From: Candidatus Hydrogenedentota bacterium
Lineage (GTDB): Bacteria; Hydrogenedentota; Hydrogenedentia; Hydrogenedentales; SLHB01
Length of the DNA: 15,489 nucleotides
Direction: 5' to 3'
Assembly: GCA_035416745.1 (NCBI GenBank)
Contig: DAOLNV010000033.1
Coordinates: 38,907-54,395 of the forward strand
Both the position numbers and the translations under genes were made by a program. Below the pieces are notes generated by a model, which had not been told where the DNA came from, made no database searches, and saw nothing but the letters and a program-made list of their open reading frames with translations. This document shows, in pieces, positions 1-7,127 of this stretch (positions are counted from its first letter, which is position 1; each line of letters opens with the position of its first letter).

Positions 1-101
1 CTGCCATCGGCCGCGGCGCAACGCTGTCGCCTGTGATGGGCCGTGACGCGAACGAAAATCCCGTTGCGTTGACGAATCCCGTGTTCGTCAAGGTGAACTG
101 A
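1..101 (+). CDS. C-terminal fragment of an unidentified protein
   Basis: One frame stays open from the window edge to a TGA at 99-101 and encodes 32 residues ending in ALTNPVFVKVN. The other two plus frames stop within the first 45 bases. Codon use (GGC, CGC, ACG, GTG) matches the neighbouring genes. The short ending with TNPVFV resembles the last beta strand of CehA/McbA-type PHP-domain metallohydrolases, but this is a weak resemblance and no catalytic residue is inside the window. No terminator with a T run is seen just downstream; the hairpin at 176-197 is the nearest candidate. Confidence 0.5.
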   Translation, partial: AIGRGATLSPVMGRDANENPVALTNPVFVKVN

Positions 102-175
102 GTCAAGGTTGAAGAGGCAGATAATCTTGCAGCGGGATGGTCTCTTCGCTCTGCTGTGGGGTGGTCCTTCGCTGT

Positions 176-197
176 GGCATAGTCTTTTGACCATGCC
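176..197. terminator. Hairpin downstream of the first gene
   Basis: A 9-bp stem with one mismatch (GGCATAGTC with GACCATGCC) closes a TTTT loop, about 75 bases after the stop codon at 101. There is no T run after the stem, so it is at best a weak or factor-assisted terminator; it may be another of the palindromes in this region. Confidence 0.25.
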
Positions 198-310
198 GCT
201 GTTGCGACCGTGACGCCCCGAGTTGAGAAATGTCGGCACGTTGCCCGCATTCTCGAAAGTGGCGTGAGCATCGTGGTGGTGGTTTTTTCGCCTGCGGTGA
301 AAAGCAGCCT

Positions 311-447
311 CTGCCGCCCCTTTCGGGGCTGGATGGGGGGGCGAACGATATCCCAGGGCTGCGCCACGCGTAGGGCGTGGCTTGCCCTGGGCTACGACCT
401 GCCGCCCCTTTCGGGGCTGGATGGCTAGGCGAACGATGTCCCGGGGC
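311..447. repeat. Direct repeat pair enclosing a long hairpin
   Basis: Bases 311-359 and 399-447 match at 44 of 49 positions (mismatches at 337-339, 350 and 355), with an offset of 88 bases. Each copy begins with a small hairpin, GCCCC-TTTC-GGGGC (316-329 and 404-417), which on the minus strand has a GAAA tetraloop. Between the copies is a compound hairpin: CCCAGGGC (352-359) pairs with GCCCTGGG (384-391), and inside it GCCACGC (363-369) pairs with GCGTGGC (375-381). This layout, AGCCCCGAAAGGGGC next to TAGCCCAGGG, recalls interspersed intergenic repeats I associate with planctomycete and related genomes. That link is from memory and not tested here. Two copies with an 88-bp period do not make a CRISPR array. 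Confidence 0.75.
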
Positions 448-528
448 GGGAGTCACAGGGGCAGGAGAGGTGAAGGCCCGATGCATAAACAAGACCTTGT
501 GGTAAGGGGTTCTCGCCTGCTCGTGTGG

Positions 529-548
529 GACCGGCGCCCCCGCCGGTC
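529..548. repeat. Perfect 8-bp hairpin, CCCC loop
   Basis: GACCGGCG (529-536) pairs with CGCCGGTC (541-548) around CCCC. It is not next to a gene end, so it is not an obvious terminator. It shares its stem-and-four-base-loop design with the palindromes at 721-740 and 750-769. Confidence 0.6.
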
Positions 549-720
549 GGGAACTCGTGGTCGATGTGGACGCGGCAGATATCCCGGCCCGCTCTCGCGA
601 CATTCCCGCCTGGGGCACACCAGTCTGATACAGCGCCATTCGTCTCTTTGCCGCTATTGGTTTTCTTGCATGCCAGCCTTGCCGTTGTCCCCAAACCACG
701 ACGTGTGGGTGAAAACGCAG

Positions 721-769
721 GGCCGGTTTTCTAACCGGCCATTCGTCACGGCGGACCGACCGGTCCGCC
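721..769. repeat. Two adjacent perfect 8-bp hairpins
   Basis: GGCCGGTT (721-728) pairs with AACCGGCC (733-740) around TTCT. Nine bases later GGCGGACC (750-757) pairs with GGTCCGCC (762-769) around GACC. The second is followed by CCTCCGTCATGTTGCCCC, a flank partly shared with the hairpin at 869-890. The pair is not next to a gene end. Confidence 0.6.
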
Positions 770-842
770 CTCCGTCATGTTGCCCCAAGCTCGCGACCAA
801 TGCGCGAACCCGTTTCTCCGCGCCGAAGAGGATAGAGGGATA

Positions 843-902
843 GCGGATTGCATCCGCTCATGATTTATGGGCCGGTTGGAAAACCAGCCCTCCGTTGCCC
901 CC
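843..902. repeat. Two hairpins with a flank shared with 762-785
   Basis: GCGGAT (843-848) pairs with ATCCGC (852-857) around TGC. Then GGGCCGGTT (869-877) pairs with AACCAGCCC (882-890) with one mismatch around GGAA. This second stem uses the same GGCCGGTT arm as 721-728. It is followed by CCTCCGTTGCCCC (890-902), which matches the flank after 769 apart from a four-base gap (CATG). Both copies read as one small interspersed element. Confidence 0.55.
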
Positions 903-1021
903 CGCTGTGGGACGGTCTATAGAGGGGCGGGAAGGAAGACCCGCTCCATTACGGCGCCCTTGCGGGGGGTCTCACCGTGTCGTTCAGGTCTTCTTGGCCG
1001 TTTTGGACCTTTCTCTTGGCG

Positions 1022-3076
1022 TTACCGGGTCACGGGCCACGATGCGCGGTCGGGGCTTTCGTAGAGTCCGATCTTTTCGATGGGGATTGGCTCGAACCCC
1101 AGGGCGAATGCGGGCGAATCCTCTTTCAAGCGGAAATCCTTGTTGTCGGCATCCATGAAATGAGGATCTTCCTGAATCAGGTTGTTTTCGAGGGTGACGT
1201 ATTTCTCCGCGTCGTCTTGCATGCCGTCCCACTCGCCGCCCCAGCAGATATTTCGGGCGATGACGTTGCCTTCGGGTGCTTTCGGCTCCTTGTCGAGAAT
1301 GGTTACGAGCGCGGGGTACCGCTCGCTGTAGGGCGGCTTGTTGTAGGCGATCCCGCACAGGGTGCCTTTTTCGGCGGCTTCCTGAATCCATCCGTCGGCA
1401 TGGCCGTGGGCCCAGCCGAGGGCGCGCGCGTCGAGGTGCATGGCGGGGTTGCAGTTCACGAAAATGTTGTTTGCGACGGTGCAGTCGCGTCCCCCGCCGA
1501 TGAACGCCGCACGGGTGACGTTATAGAACACGTTGCCAATCATGTCGGCCGAAGCGAACATATCGTCGAGGTAGATGCCCACGCAGCCGCGGTTCTCGAA
1601 CCCGGTGATGTCGTGCAGGTAATTGTAGCGAAGCAGATTGCCCCGCATGGTCCAGTCGCGGCCGGTATAAATGGCGCCGGCGTCGTTGGTCTCGAAACAC
1701 ACATTGTAGAGCTCGTTGAACTCGATGAGGTGGTCGTTGCCGCCGAACCCCATTCCCATATGCGGGGCGTCGTGGATGAGGTTATGCGACGCGCGGTTGC
1801 CCACACCGCTGAGCTGAATGCCCGAGTGGTAGACGCGGTACCACCTCGCGTAGTGGTGGATGTGGTTGTTGTCGGCGAAGTGGCTGGCAGGCGCGAGGGT
1901 AGTGCGGTCGCCGCCGTTGATGGAGATGCCGCCGCCCGCCATCTGGTAGATATCGCATCCGACAACTCCGTGGTTGGTGCCGCCCCCGATGCTTACCGCG
2001 CCGGCGCCGCCATTGCGGAACACGCATGCCGCGACGCGGTTGACCACGCCCTCGCGTATGACACACGCCGTGGAGCGGCACGCCTCGAACGTGAACCCGC
2101 GGAACGTCACGAACGACGCGCCGTTCATTGAGACAATCGTGGGGATGACCGACACGAGGGCCGCTGCGCTGTCGATGGGCGCGGGCGGCCAGAAATAGAG
2201 CGTGCCGGTTTCGCGGTTGAGGTGCCACTCGCCGGGGGCATCGATCTCGGTGAGCATGTTGAACGCGTAGTACCATTGGCCTTTGCGGTAGCCGTAGCCA
2301 TGAGGCGGCTCGGCCAGTTCGATGATGTGGTTCTGGATGTCGATGTTGTTGATCGGTTTGCGTTCGTCGGACCAGTCCCAGAACCAGTACCCGTGGAGCC
2401 AGGGGTCTTCTTCGTTGAGCCACCGCGCGGGCCGGTCGCCTTCGTACACAAACTTGCCGGTCATGCTGCCCTTGTTGCCGTGGATCTGGTGGCCGTCGTC
2501 GACCACGATGTCCTGAATGCGGACGAATCCCTCGTTGGGCCAGCGCGAGACGGTCATGGGCTTGTCGGCGAAGAAGAGTTCGATGCCGCCGCCGTTGGGC
2601 GCGCCGAAATCCGTGATGCCCAGGGCTTTCAGATCGGCCTGGAGCACGTGGCCCCGGGCGGATTCATCGAGCCGGTCGAGGACGGCCTGGTCCGTCACGG
2701 GTTGAAAGTTGTTGACGACCTTGCCGCCCAGCAGCCGGACTTCGGCGCCGTCGGCAGCGCGATACACGATACGGTTTGCCGCCGTGCCGGAATCTTCCGC
2801 GGTCAACTCGAAGGGGGCATCCAGGACATAGATGCCGCCGGCTACGATTACCTCGATTCCTCCCACGAGCAGTCCGTCCGCGGCCTTGATGGCGCGGACG
2901 GCCTCGCGGGCCCTCTGGAGCGTCGCGAAGGGGCCGTCCGTACCGTCAGCATTGGGCGTTTCGAGCTTGCCCGACCACGCATCGTTTCCGTTCGTTGCCA
3001 CGTACAGCGTCTGTGCGCCGAACGCGGACCCCGCTACGACCACCGCCGCCGCCAGCATTCCCAGCATCCTTCGCAT
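1022..3076 (-). CDS. Secreted right-handed parallel beta-helix protein
   Basis: A 684-residue protein. I chose the start at 3076 because AAGGAG lies 6 bases upstream on the minus strand and it opens directly into a signal peptide (MRRMLGMLAAAVVVAGSAFG, cleavage likely before AQTLYV). A longer frame to 3208 has no such signals. The mature N-terminus (LYVATNGNDAWSGKL, then DGPFATLQRAREAVRAI) is the usual opening of secreted beta-helix proteins of the pectate-lyase-like fold, including GH141-type enzymes. From about residue 320 to 560 come Gly- and Asn-rich coils such as GNRASHNLIHDAPHMGMGFG, NDHLIEFNELYNV, GIYLDDMFASADMIGNVFYN and VANNIFVNC, each one turn of the helix. The role is inferred to be polysaccharide binding or cleavage outside the cytoplasm; the exact activity and catalytic residues cannot be assigned. 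It diverges from the MATE gene. Confidence 0.88.
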   Translation of the reverse strand: MRRMLGMLAAAVVVAGSAFGAQTLYVATNGNDAWSGKLETPNADGTDGPFATLQRAREAVRAIKAADGLLVGGIEVIVAGGIYVLDAPFELTAEDSGTAANRIVYRAADGAEVRLLGGKVVNNFQPVTDQAVLDRLDESARGHVLQADLKALGITDFGAPNGGGIELFFADKPMTVSRWPNEGFVRIQDIVVDDGHQIHGNKGSMTGKFVYEGDRPARWLNEEDPWLHGYWFWDWSDERKPINNIDIQNHIIELAEPPHGYGYRKGQWYYAFNMLTEIDAPGEWHLNRETGTLYFWPPAPIDSAAALVSVIPTIVSMNGASFVTFRGFTFEACRSTACVIREGVVNRVAACVFRNGGAGAVSIGGGTNHGVVGCDIYQMAGGGISINGGDRTTLAPASHFADNNHIHHYARWYRVYHSGIQLSGVGNRASHNLIHDAPHMGMGFGGNDHLIEFNELYNVCFETNDAGAIYTGRDWTMRGNLLRYNYLHDITGFENRGCVGIYLDDMFASADMIGNVFYNVTRAAFIGGGRDCTVANNIFVNCNPAMHLDARALGWAHGHADGWIQEAAEKGTLCGIAYNKPPYSERYPALVTILDKEPKAPEGNVIARNICWGGEWDGMQDDAEKYVTLENNLIQEDPHFMDADNKDFRLKEDSPAFALGFEPIPIEKIGLYESPDRASWPVTR

Positions 3077-3121
3077 TCCGGTTCTCCTTGCATTTTGGAC
3101 CAGCGCCCCTTGGTGGGAAGC

Positions 3122-3151
3122 ATTATGACGGGGAGCCGCCCCCCGCGCCAA
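3122..3151 (-). promoter_or_regulatory. Candidate promoter of the beta-helix gene
   Basis: On the minus strand a TTGGCG box (3146-3151) and a CATAAT box (3122-3127) are 18 bases apart, which fits a sigma-70 promoter. The leader to the start at 3076 would be about 40 bases. The spacer is GC-rich with a small GGGG/CCCC inverted repeat. This is a consensus match by eye only. Confidence 0.4.
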
Positions 3152-3193
3152 ATCGATATTGTGGCAGGTCTGGTGTATTTCCTGGGAGCGCGC

Positions 3194-3222
3194 TTGCTTT
3201 GAGCGCATCGCGCATGAATACT
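3194..3222 (+). promoter_or_regulatory. Candidate promoter of the MATE gene
   Basis: TTGCTT (3194-3199) and AATACT (3217-3222) are separated by 17 bases and would start transcription about 75 bases before the ATG at 3304. It lies back to back with the candidate minus-strand promoter at 3122-3151, in line with a divergent pair. Confidence 0.35.
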
Positions 3223-3303
3223 GTGCCGATCCGCCCGCTTCAGTTCTTCAGATACAGTTGGGGGAGATGGTCGGGGGTTGCGCGGACGCGGAAAGAGGAG
3301 TGC

Positions 3304-4638
3304 ATGTCGGTTCTGGTCAATAAGGGCGTTGCCCGCACGCTGTTCACGATGGCGTTTCCGATGCTGGCCGGCACGTTCGCCATGAACGCGTACAATCTGA
3401 CGGACACCTGGTTCGTGTCGCGTCTCGGCACGCTCCCGCTGGCCGCGATGGGATTCACGTTTCCGGTCGTGATGCTGTTGACTTGCGTTGCCCGCGGCAT
3501 TGGTTCCGGGGTAACGACGCTGGCGTCTCACGCCATTGGCAGTCATGATCACGAGCGCGCCGCCCGGCTGGTCACCCACGGCATGACGCTGACGCTGGGG
3601 GTTACCGCAATCATGTCCGTCGGCGGTTACTTGTGCATCAGGCCGATCTTCACGCGTCTTGGCACCGACGAATCGACGCTGCCGCTGGTCGGCGCATACA
3701 TGCGCACGTGGTTTCTGGGCGCTCTTTTCATGACGCTGCCCATGGTGGGCGGCGGCGTGCTGATCTCGGCCGGCGACTCGAAGGCTGCCAGTTGGCTCAT
3801 GATCCTGGGAACGGTCCTCAACACCATTCTGGACCCGATCATGATTTTTGGTTTTCTGGGGTTTCCGGCAATGGGGATCCGGGGCGCGGCGCTGGCGACG
3901 GTCATCTCGCAGGCGTTCTCGGCGGTCTGGCTGGTGCACCTGCTGTACCGCAAACATCGTTTGCTGGCGTGGCGTGCCTGGAACCTGTCGCAGTATGTTC
4001 TCTCGTTGCGGCAGATAACGAGTTTCGCCGTGCCGAGCATCCTGAGCATGATTCTGATGCCGGTGTCCGCAAGCGTCATCACCCGCCTTTTGAGTCATTT
4101 CGGCAACGAGGCCGTAGCCGCGAGCGGCGCGGCGGGCCGCGTCGAGATGTTCGCGTTCATGATCCCCATGGCGCTGGGAATCTCGCTCACGCCGTTTGTG
4201 AGCCAGAACCTGGGCGCTGGACGTCTGGACCGCGTACGGCAAGCTCAGAAACTCGCCACGGGATTTGCTCTTGGGTACGGCGGGCTGTCGACCGCGATAT
4301 TCTTCGTGAGCGCTCCGTGGCTCGCGGCGGTATTCACGAAAGACCCCGATGTTGCGAGCACGTTTGTGTCCTATATTCGCATTATCGCGTTCGGTTACGG
4401 GATGATGGAGGTCCACCGGTATTGCGGATTCTTCCTGACCGGTTTGCACAAACCTCTGTCCGCGACGGCGCTGAATGCCGTGCGGGTCCTGGTGCTGCTT
4501 ATCCCGCTTTCGTACCTCGGTGCGCGTCTCATGGGGCTGGAAGGCGTGTTCTGGGGACGGCTGGCGACGGACCTTGCGGTCGGCAGCATCGGACTGGTCT
4601 GGGTCGCGAGCGTGTTTCGGTCCTACAAACGACCTTGA
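3304..4638 (+). CDS. MATE-family multidrug/cation antiporter-like transporter
   Basis: A 444-residue polytopic membrane protein, the usual MATE length, with about twelve hydrophobic segments in two related halves. The start at 3304 has GAGGAG three bases upstream; an open frame further upstream overlaps the divergent promoter region and is not used. Family marks include NLTDTWFVSRLG near residue 31, whose Asp34 aligns by eye with the conserved first-helix acid of DinF-type transporters, then AMGFTFPVV, GGGVLISAGDSKAA, LDPIMIFGFLGFPAMGIRGAALAT, and FMIPMALGISLTPFVSQNLGAGR in the second half. Members export organic cations or other small molecules using an H+ or Na+ gradient. The substrate cannot be told from sequence. 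It could serve export of toxic compounds during growth on plant or algal material, but that is inference. A hairpin follows the stop. Confidence 0.92.
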   Translation: MSVLVNKGVARTLFTMAFPMLAGTFAMNAYNLTDTWFVSRLGTLPLAAMGFTFPVVMLLTCVARGIGSGVTTLASHAIGSHDHERAARLVTHGMTLTLGVTAIMSVGGYLCIRPIFTRLGTDESTLPLVGAYMRTWFLGALFMTLPMVGGGVLISAGDSKAASWLMILGTVLNTILDPIMIFGFLGFPAMGIRGAALATVISQAFSAVWLVHLLYRKHRLLAWRAWNLSQYVLSLRQITSFAVPSILSMILMPVSASVITRLLSHFGNEAVAASGAAGRVEMFAFMIPMALGISLTPFVSQNLGAGRLDRVRQAQKLATGFALGYGGLSTAIFFVSAPWLAAVFTKDPDVASTFVSYIRIIAFGYGMMEVHRYCGFFLTGLHKPLSATALNAVRVLVLLIPLSYLGARLMGLEGVFWGRLATDLAVGSIGLVWVASVFRSYKRP

Positions 4639-4639
4639 C

Positions 4640-4662
4640 GGCCGCTTGCGCTGAGAGCGGCC
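4640..4662 (+). terminator. Hairpin after the MATE gene
   Basis: GGCCGCT (4640-4646) pairs with AGCGGCC (4656-4662) around a 9-base loop, beginning one base after the stop codon at 4636-4638. No T run follows (CAAAGGAC), so intrinsic termination is uncertain. Confidence 0.4.
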
Positions 4663-4763
4663 CAAAGGACCGACAGGGTGAATCATGATTGGGCCGCGCT
4701 TCGACGAATGCACGCGTTAACGGAGGACATAAGGGGGCGTTGCGCGGAGAACCAGGAATGCAG

Positions 4764-4783
4764 GCAAGGATGCCCGCGCCACA
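4764..4783 (-). repeat. Short interspersed element, copy 1 (minus)
   Basis: Read on the minus strand this is TGTGGCGCGGGCATCCTTGC. It matches the sequence at 6936-6954 on the plus strand at 17 positions, with two substitutions and one extra base. Both copies lie in intergenic DNA on either side of the beta-propeller gene. Confidence 0.4.
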
Positions 4784-4850
4784 ACCCACCGCCTTTTTGG
4801 TCCCGTGAGTCCCTTTGGGTGATTCCCGGTCTCAGCGGCCCCATCCAGGA

Positions 4851-4859
4851 TGCTACAAT
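4851..4859 (+). promoter_or_regulatory. Candidate extended -10 promoter of the beta-propeller gene
   Basis: TGCTACAAT is an extended -10 element (TGn followed by TACAAT), 41 bases before the ATG at 4901. No good -35 hexamer sits 16-18 bases upstream, which is tolerated for extended -10 promoters. Confidence 0.4.
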
Positions 4860-4900
4860 AAACGTCTCAAAGCCTCACAGGGCGATAGGAAAGGGCCGTC

Positions 4901-6859
4901 ATGAGCTGGCATGCGTGCATTCTTGTGGGTCTGGCGTGTTTTGGCGGCAGCGAGACGGCGGCCGGCCGCGATTTCGCCGAGCCGGGCCTCCGGGAATCCT
5001 GGCTGCGGCACCCGGTGCTGGGCGACCCGTCGTTCGACGCGTTCGAGCGGTTGCCGGGCAACCCCATCCACCGGGGTTCGCCGCCTTATGTCTGGCCCGT
5101 GAACGGATTTCTGTTCGAGGACCCGGTCAGCGGCAAGCGGTACGTCTACGTTGGTCATTATCTCGAAGGGTACGCGCATAGCGCGGATACTCCTTCCCGG
5201 TGCACGGTGTTTCGGTCGACGGATGCCGGCGCAACCTGGACAGAGACCGGGCCCATTTTCACCGGCGAGCCGTACACGTTTGAGGGCGAGGTCACGCCGT
5301 TTTCCGGTGCGCCCGACGTATCGGTAGCCTACAAAGACGGGCGCTATCACATGGCCTTCGACTGGGGGACTGCCAATCTCACGTGGCAAATTGCCGCGGA
5401 CCCCCCGCTAGACGCGAACGGCGGGGCGGCATACGCATGGGCGGACCGCCCGGAAGGGCCGTTTCACCCGGCGCCCAAGCCCATTGCGGGCACGCGAGAG
5501 CAAACGCTGCTTGCTGGCAAGTACCGGCGCATGTATGCCTCGTCGATCATCCCACGGGAAAAGGACTGGCTCGTGCTCACCCTGACCGATTCCGGGCCGT
5601 ATTTCGGCTGGGCGCTGGTGGGCAGGAGGTCCGAGCGCCCGGAAGGACCCTACGCCGAGGAGAAGCTCCTGCTACATCCGGAACAGGCGGGCTATCATCC
5701 GCCCCTCATGGAGTTTTTCCCGGCATTCGTACACGAAGGGTACATTTACGCGCCCGCCACGTCTGTCGCGCGCACCCGCAACTTCCAATGCATCTGGAGG
5801 GTCCCTATCGAGGAGGCTATGAACCCGAAGGCCTGGACTCTGTGGCAGCACGGCTCGCTCTGGCACGCCGAACCGGTCGAACACGAACATTACGGCATCT
5901 GGGGGCAGACGCTGACCGGGTACATTGACAAGAACGGGGCGTTCAACGTCATGTTTCCCGCGCGGGACAGCGCGGGGCGCGGCACGATCAACCTCGCGGC
6001 CCGGCCCTGGGCCAAGCCGTACCGCGAGCGCGGGTTTCACTTCAGCGGTCATGAAGGTCCCTGCGTCACGTTAGTCCGGGAGGCCGGCACGCTCGAGCGC
6101 CTCGACATGCGGGCCACGATCAACGGCTCGGTCGCCGTTATCTGGGGCCATACGGCTCCTCTCGGACCGGATCATCCTGCTTCGGGCGCCGTGCCGCATC
6201 CCCTGACCCTGTCGCGCCACGACGGCCTTGAGCTGCGCAGCGGCGGATGGGCCCTGTTCTCGTGCGGCGACACGGGCGAGCGGCAGATTGCTGCCGAGGG
6301 GGCGTTGAACTCACCTCCAGCCGCATGCTCGGTGGCGTGGACATCGCCCGGCAACCTCGAGGTCTCGATAAACGGCGAACCGGTGTGGAGAGGGCCGTTT
6401 ACCCGGAAGCGGGGCGCTCTGGGTCTGTTGGCAGGCACGTTCAGCCATGTAGATGTCACCCAGTTCAAGGTGACGGGCGATTTCAGCGCCGCGAAGGTCC
6501 GGTATCTCTTCACTGAGGGGTTAGCCGGAGCCGCCCAGCATCGCGACTACTGGGAGGAAACGCGTGAATCCGGGTTCCTCTATGGTTTGGGAGCGGTATC
6601 GCGCCACGACGGCGTCGCCGCGAAATGGAACGTCGCGTGTTCGGGTTTTGCGCTATGGAGTCCCACGGGGCCGGCGTATGGCACGGCCGAGGTGTGGGTA
6701 GACGACACGCGCCTGGGCGAAGTGGATTTCGCGACACCTGAGCCGCGGGCGTCGCGGGTGGTCTTTCGCGCCCAAAACCTCGCGGCCGGGTATCACGCGG
6801 TCTGGTTGAAGAACATCTCGGGCCGCATTCCCGTCGACGTGCTGGAAACCGAACCGTAG
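4901..6859 (+). CDS. Secreted GH43-like beta-propeller protein with C-terminal binding module
   Basis: A 652-residue protein. The ATG at 4901 follows AGGAAAGG at a good distance and is the first in-frame start. The N-terminus (MSWHACILVGLACFGG) is a short, weakly charged signal peptide. Residues about 40-400 repeat strands typical of five-bladed propeller glycosidases and related lyases: GRYHMAFDW, WADRPEGPF, and a second RPEGPY near residue 250. One Asp-box (SxDxGxTW, residues 106-113) is also present, a mark of sialidase-type BNR blades. Residues about 400-540 look like a beta-sandwich (VSINGEPVWRGPF, GALGLLAGTFSHVDVTQFKV). The last 90 residues (FALWSPTGPAYGTAEVWVDD to GYHAVWLKN) resemble a small jelly-roll module common in secreted sugar-active proteins. 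Glycan cleavage is plausible, but the catalytic acids cannot be fixed by eye. It is 268 bp upstream of the FAD gene. Confidence 0.8.
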   Translation: MSWHACILVGLACFGGSETAAGRDFAEPGLRESWLRHPVLGDPSFDAFERLPGNPIHRGSPPYVWPVNGFLFEDPVSGKRYVYVGHYLEGYAHSADTPSRCTVFRSTDAGATWTETGPIFTGEPYTFEGEVTPFSGAPDVSVAYKDGRYHMAFDWGTANLTWQIAADPPLDANGGAAYAWADRPEGPFHPAPKPIAGTREQTLLAGKYRRMYASSIIPREKDWLVLTLTDSGPYFGWALVGRRSERPEGPYAEEKLLLHPEQAGYHPPLMEFFPAFVHEGYIYAPATSVARTRNFQCIWRVPIEEAMNPKAWTLWQHGSLWHAEPVEHEHYGIWGQTLTGYIDKNGAFNVMFPARDSAGRGTINLAARPWAKPYRERGFHFSGHEGPCVTLVREAGTLERLDMRATINGSVAVIWGHTAPLGPDHPASGAVPHPLTLSRHDGLELRSGGWALFSCGDTGERQIAAEGALNSPPAACSVAWTSPGNLEVSINGEPVWRGPFTRKRGALGLLAGTFSHVDVTQFKVTGDFSAAKVRYLFTEGLAGAAQHRDYWEETRESGFLYGLGAVSRHDGVAAKWNVACSGFALWSPTGPAYGTAEVWVDDTRLGEVDFATPEPRASRVVFRAQNLAAGYHAVWLKNISGRIPVDVLETEP

Positions 6860-6875
6860 GATTTCGTGCCGCATC

Positions 6876-6903
6876 CCCAGCCCGCGGGGCGGTCCGCGCT
6901 GGG
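6876..6903 (+). terminator. Hairpin after the beta-propeller gene
   Basis: CCCAGC (6876-6881) pairs with GCTGGG (6898-6903), and inside it GCGG (6884-6887) pairs with CCGC (6894-6897), with a two-base bulge. It begins 16 bases after the stop. No T run follows directly; the nearest is TTTTT at 6928-6932. Confidence 0.35.
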
Positions 6904-6935
6904 AGCAGCGCAAGCGCGTCACGGGGCTTTTTCAG

Positions 6936-6978
6936 TGTGGCACGAGCATCTTGCTCAAGGTTTATGGCATGCTTGTGC
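6936..6978 (+). repeat. Short interspersed palindromic element, copy 2
   Basis: TGTGGCACGAGCATCTTGC (6936-6954) matches the minus-strand copy at 4764-4783. It sits in a nested palindrome: GCACGAGCAT (6940-6949) can pair with ATGCTTGTGC (6969-6978) with one G-T pair, and GAGCA (6944-6948) with TGCTC (6952-6956). It lies in the spacer ahead of the FAD oxidoreductase gene. Confidence 0.4.
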
Positions 6979-7127
6979 GGGCATATTTGAGACCTTTGTA
7001 CGGAAAAGCGGGTTGGCCGGGAGTACGCAACAACGGGAGCAGGCTTGTTCGTTCTCCGGGGGCTGCGCTCCGCGTTCCGCGTGGCTGTCCGTGGGCTGTC
7101 TCAAGACTCAGGTGGAAGGAGCGATCC

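Larger units (their letters stand above)
102..1021. other. 920-bp gene-free region rich in hairpins
   Basis: No reading frame here has a ribosome binding site, a recognisable domain or a hydrophobic segment. The translations are rich in Arg, Pro, Ser and Gly, as expected of GC-rich noncoding DNA. The region is instead filled with short inverted repeats (176-197, 316-329, 352-391, 404-417, 529-548, 721-740, 750-769, 843-857, 869-890), one 49-bp direct repeat pair, and a shared flank after two of the hairpins. It separates a plus gene end from the convergent end of the beta-helix gene, so it need not contain promoters. Confidence 0.6.

Noticed and set aside
210..428. Small plus-strand open frame ending in PLSGLDG
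   Set aside because: Its second half is just the translated repeat (311-424). Such frames are products of the repeat, not conserved genes.
311..447. CRISPR array
   Set aside because: Only two copies, an 88-base period, and the intervening DNA is itself a nested hairpin rather than a unique spacer.
103..699. Long minus-strand open frame in the left intergenic region
   Set aside because: The translation is dominated by Arg, Pro, Ser and Gly, has no domain or ribosome binding site, and crosses the direct repeat pair and several hairpins.
977..2131. 384-codon plus-strand frame antisense to the beta-helix gene
   Set aside because: It is a Val/Ala/Asp-rich shadow caused by GC-rich codons; the opposite strand has a signal peptide, ribosome binding site and beta-helix coils.
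3034..4713. 559-codon minus-strand frame antisense to the MATE gene
   Set aside because: Its composition is Arg/His/Gln-rich with no fold, while the plus strand encodes a clear 12-helix transporter.
4678..5181. Plus-strand frame starting before the beta-propeller gene
   Set aside because: It crosses the promoter region and the start of the propeller gene in another frame, with no ribosome binding site or domain.
6951..7127. N-terminal extension of the FAD oxidoreductase
   Set aside because: No ribosome binding site, no conserved residues, overlaps a palindromic element, and would bury the signal peptide 60 residues inside.
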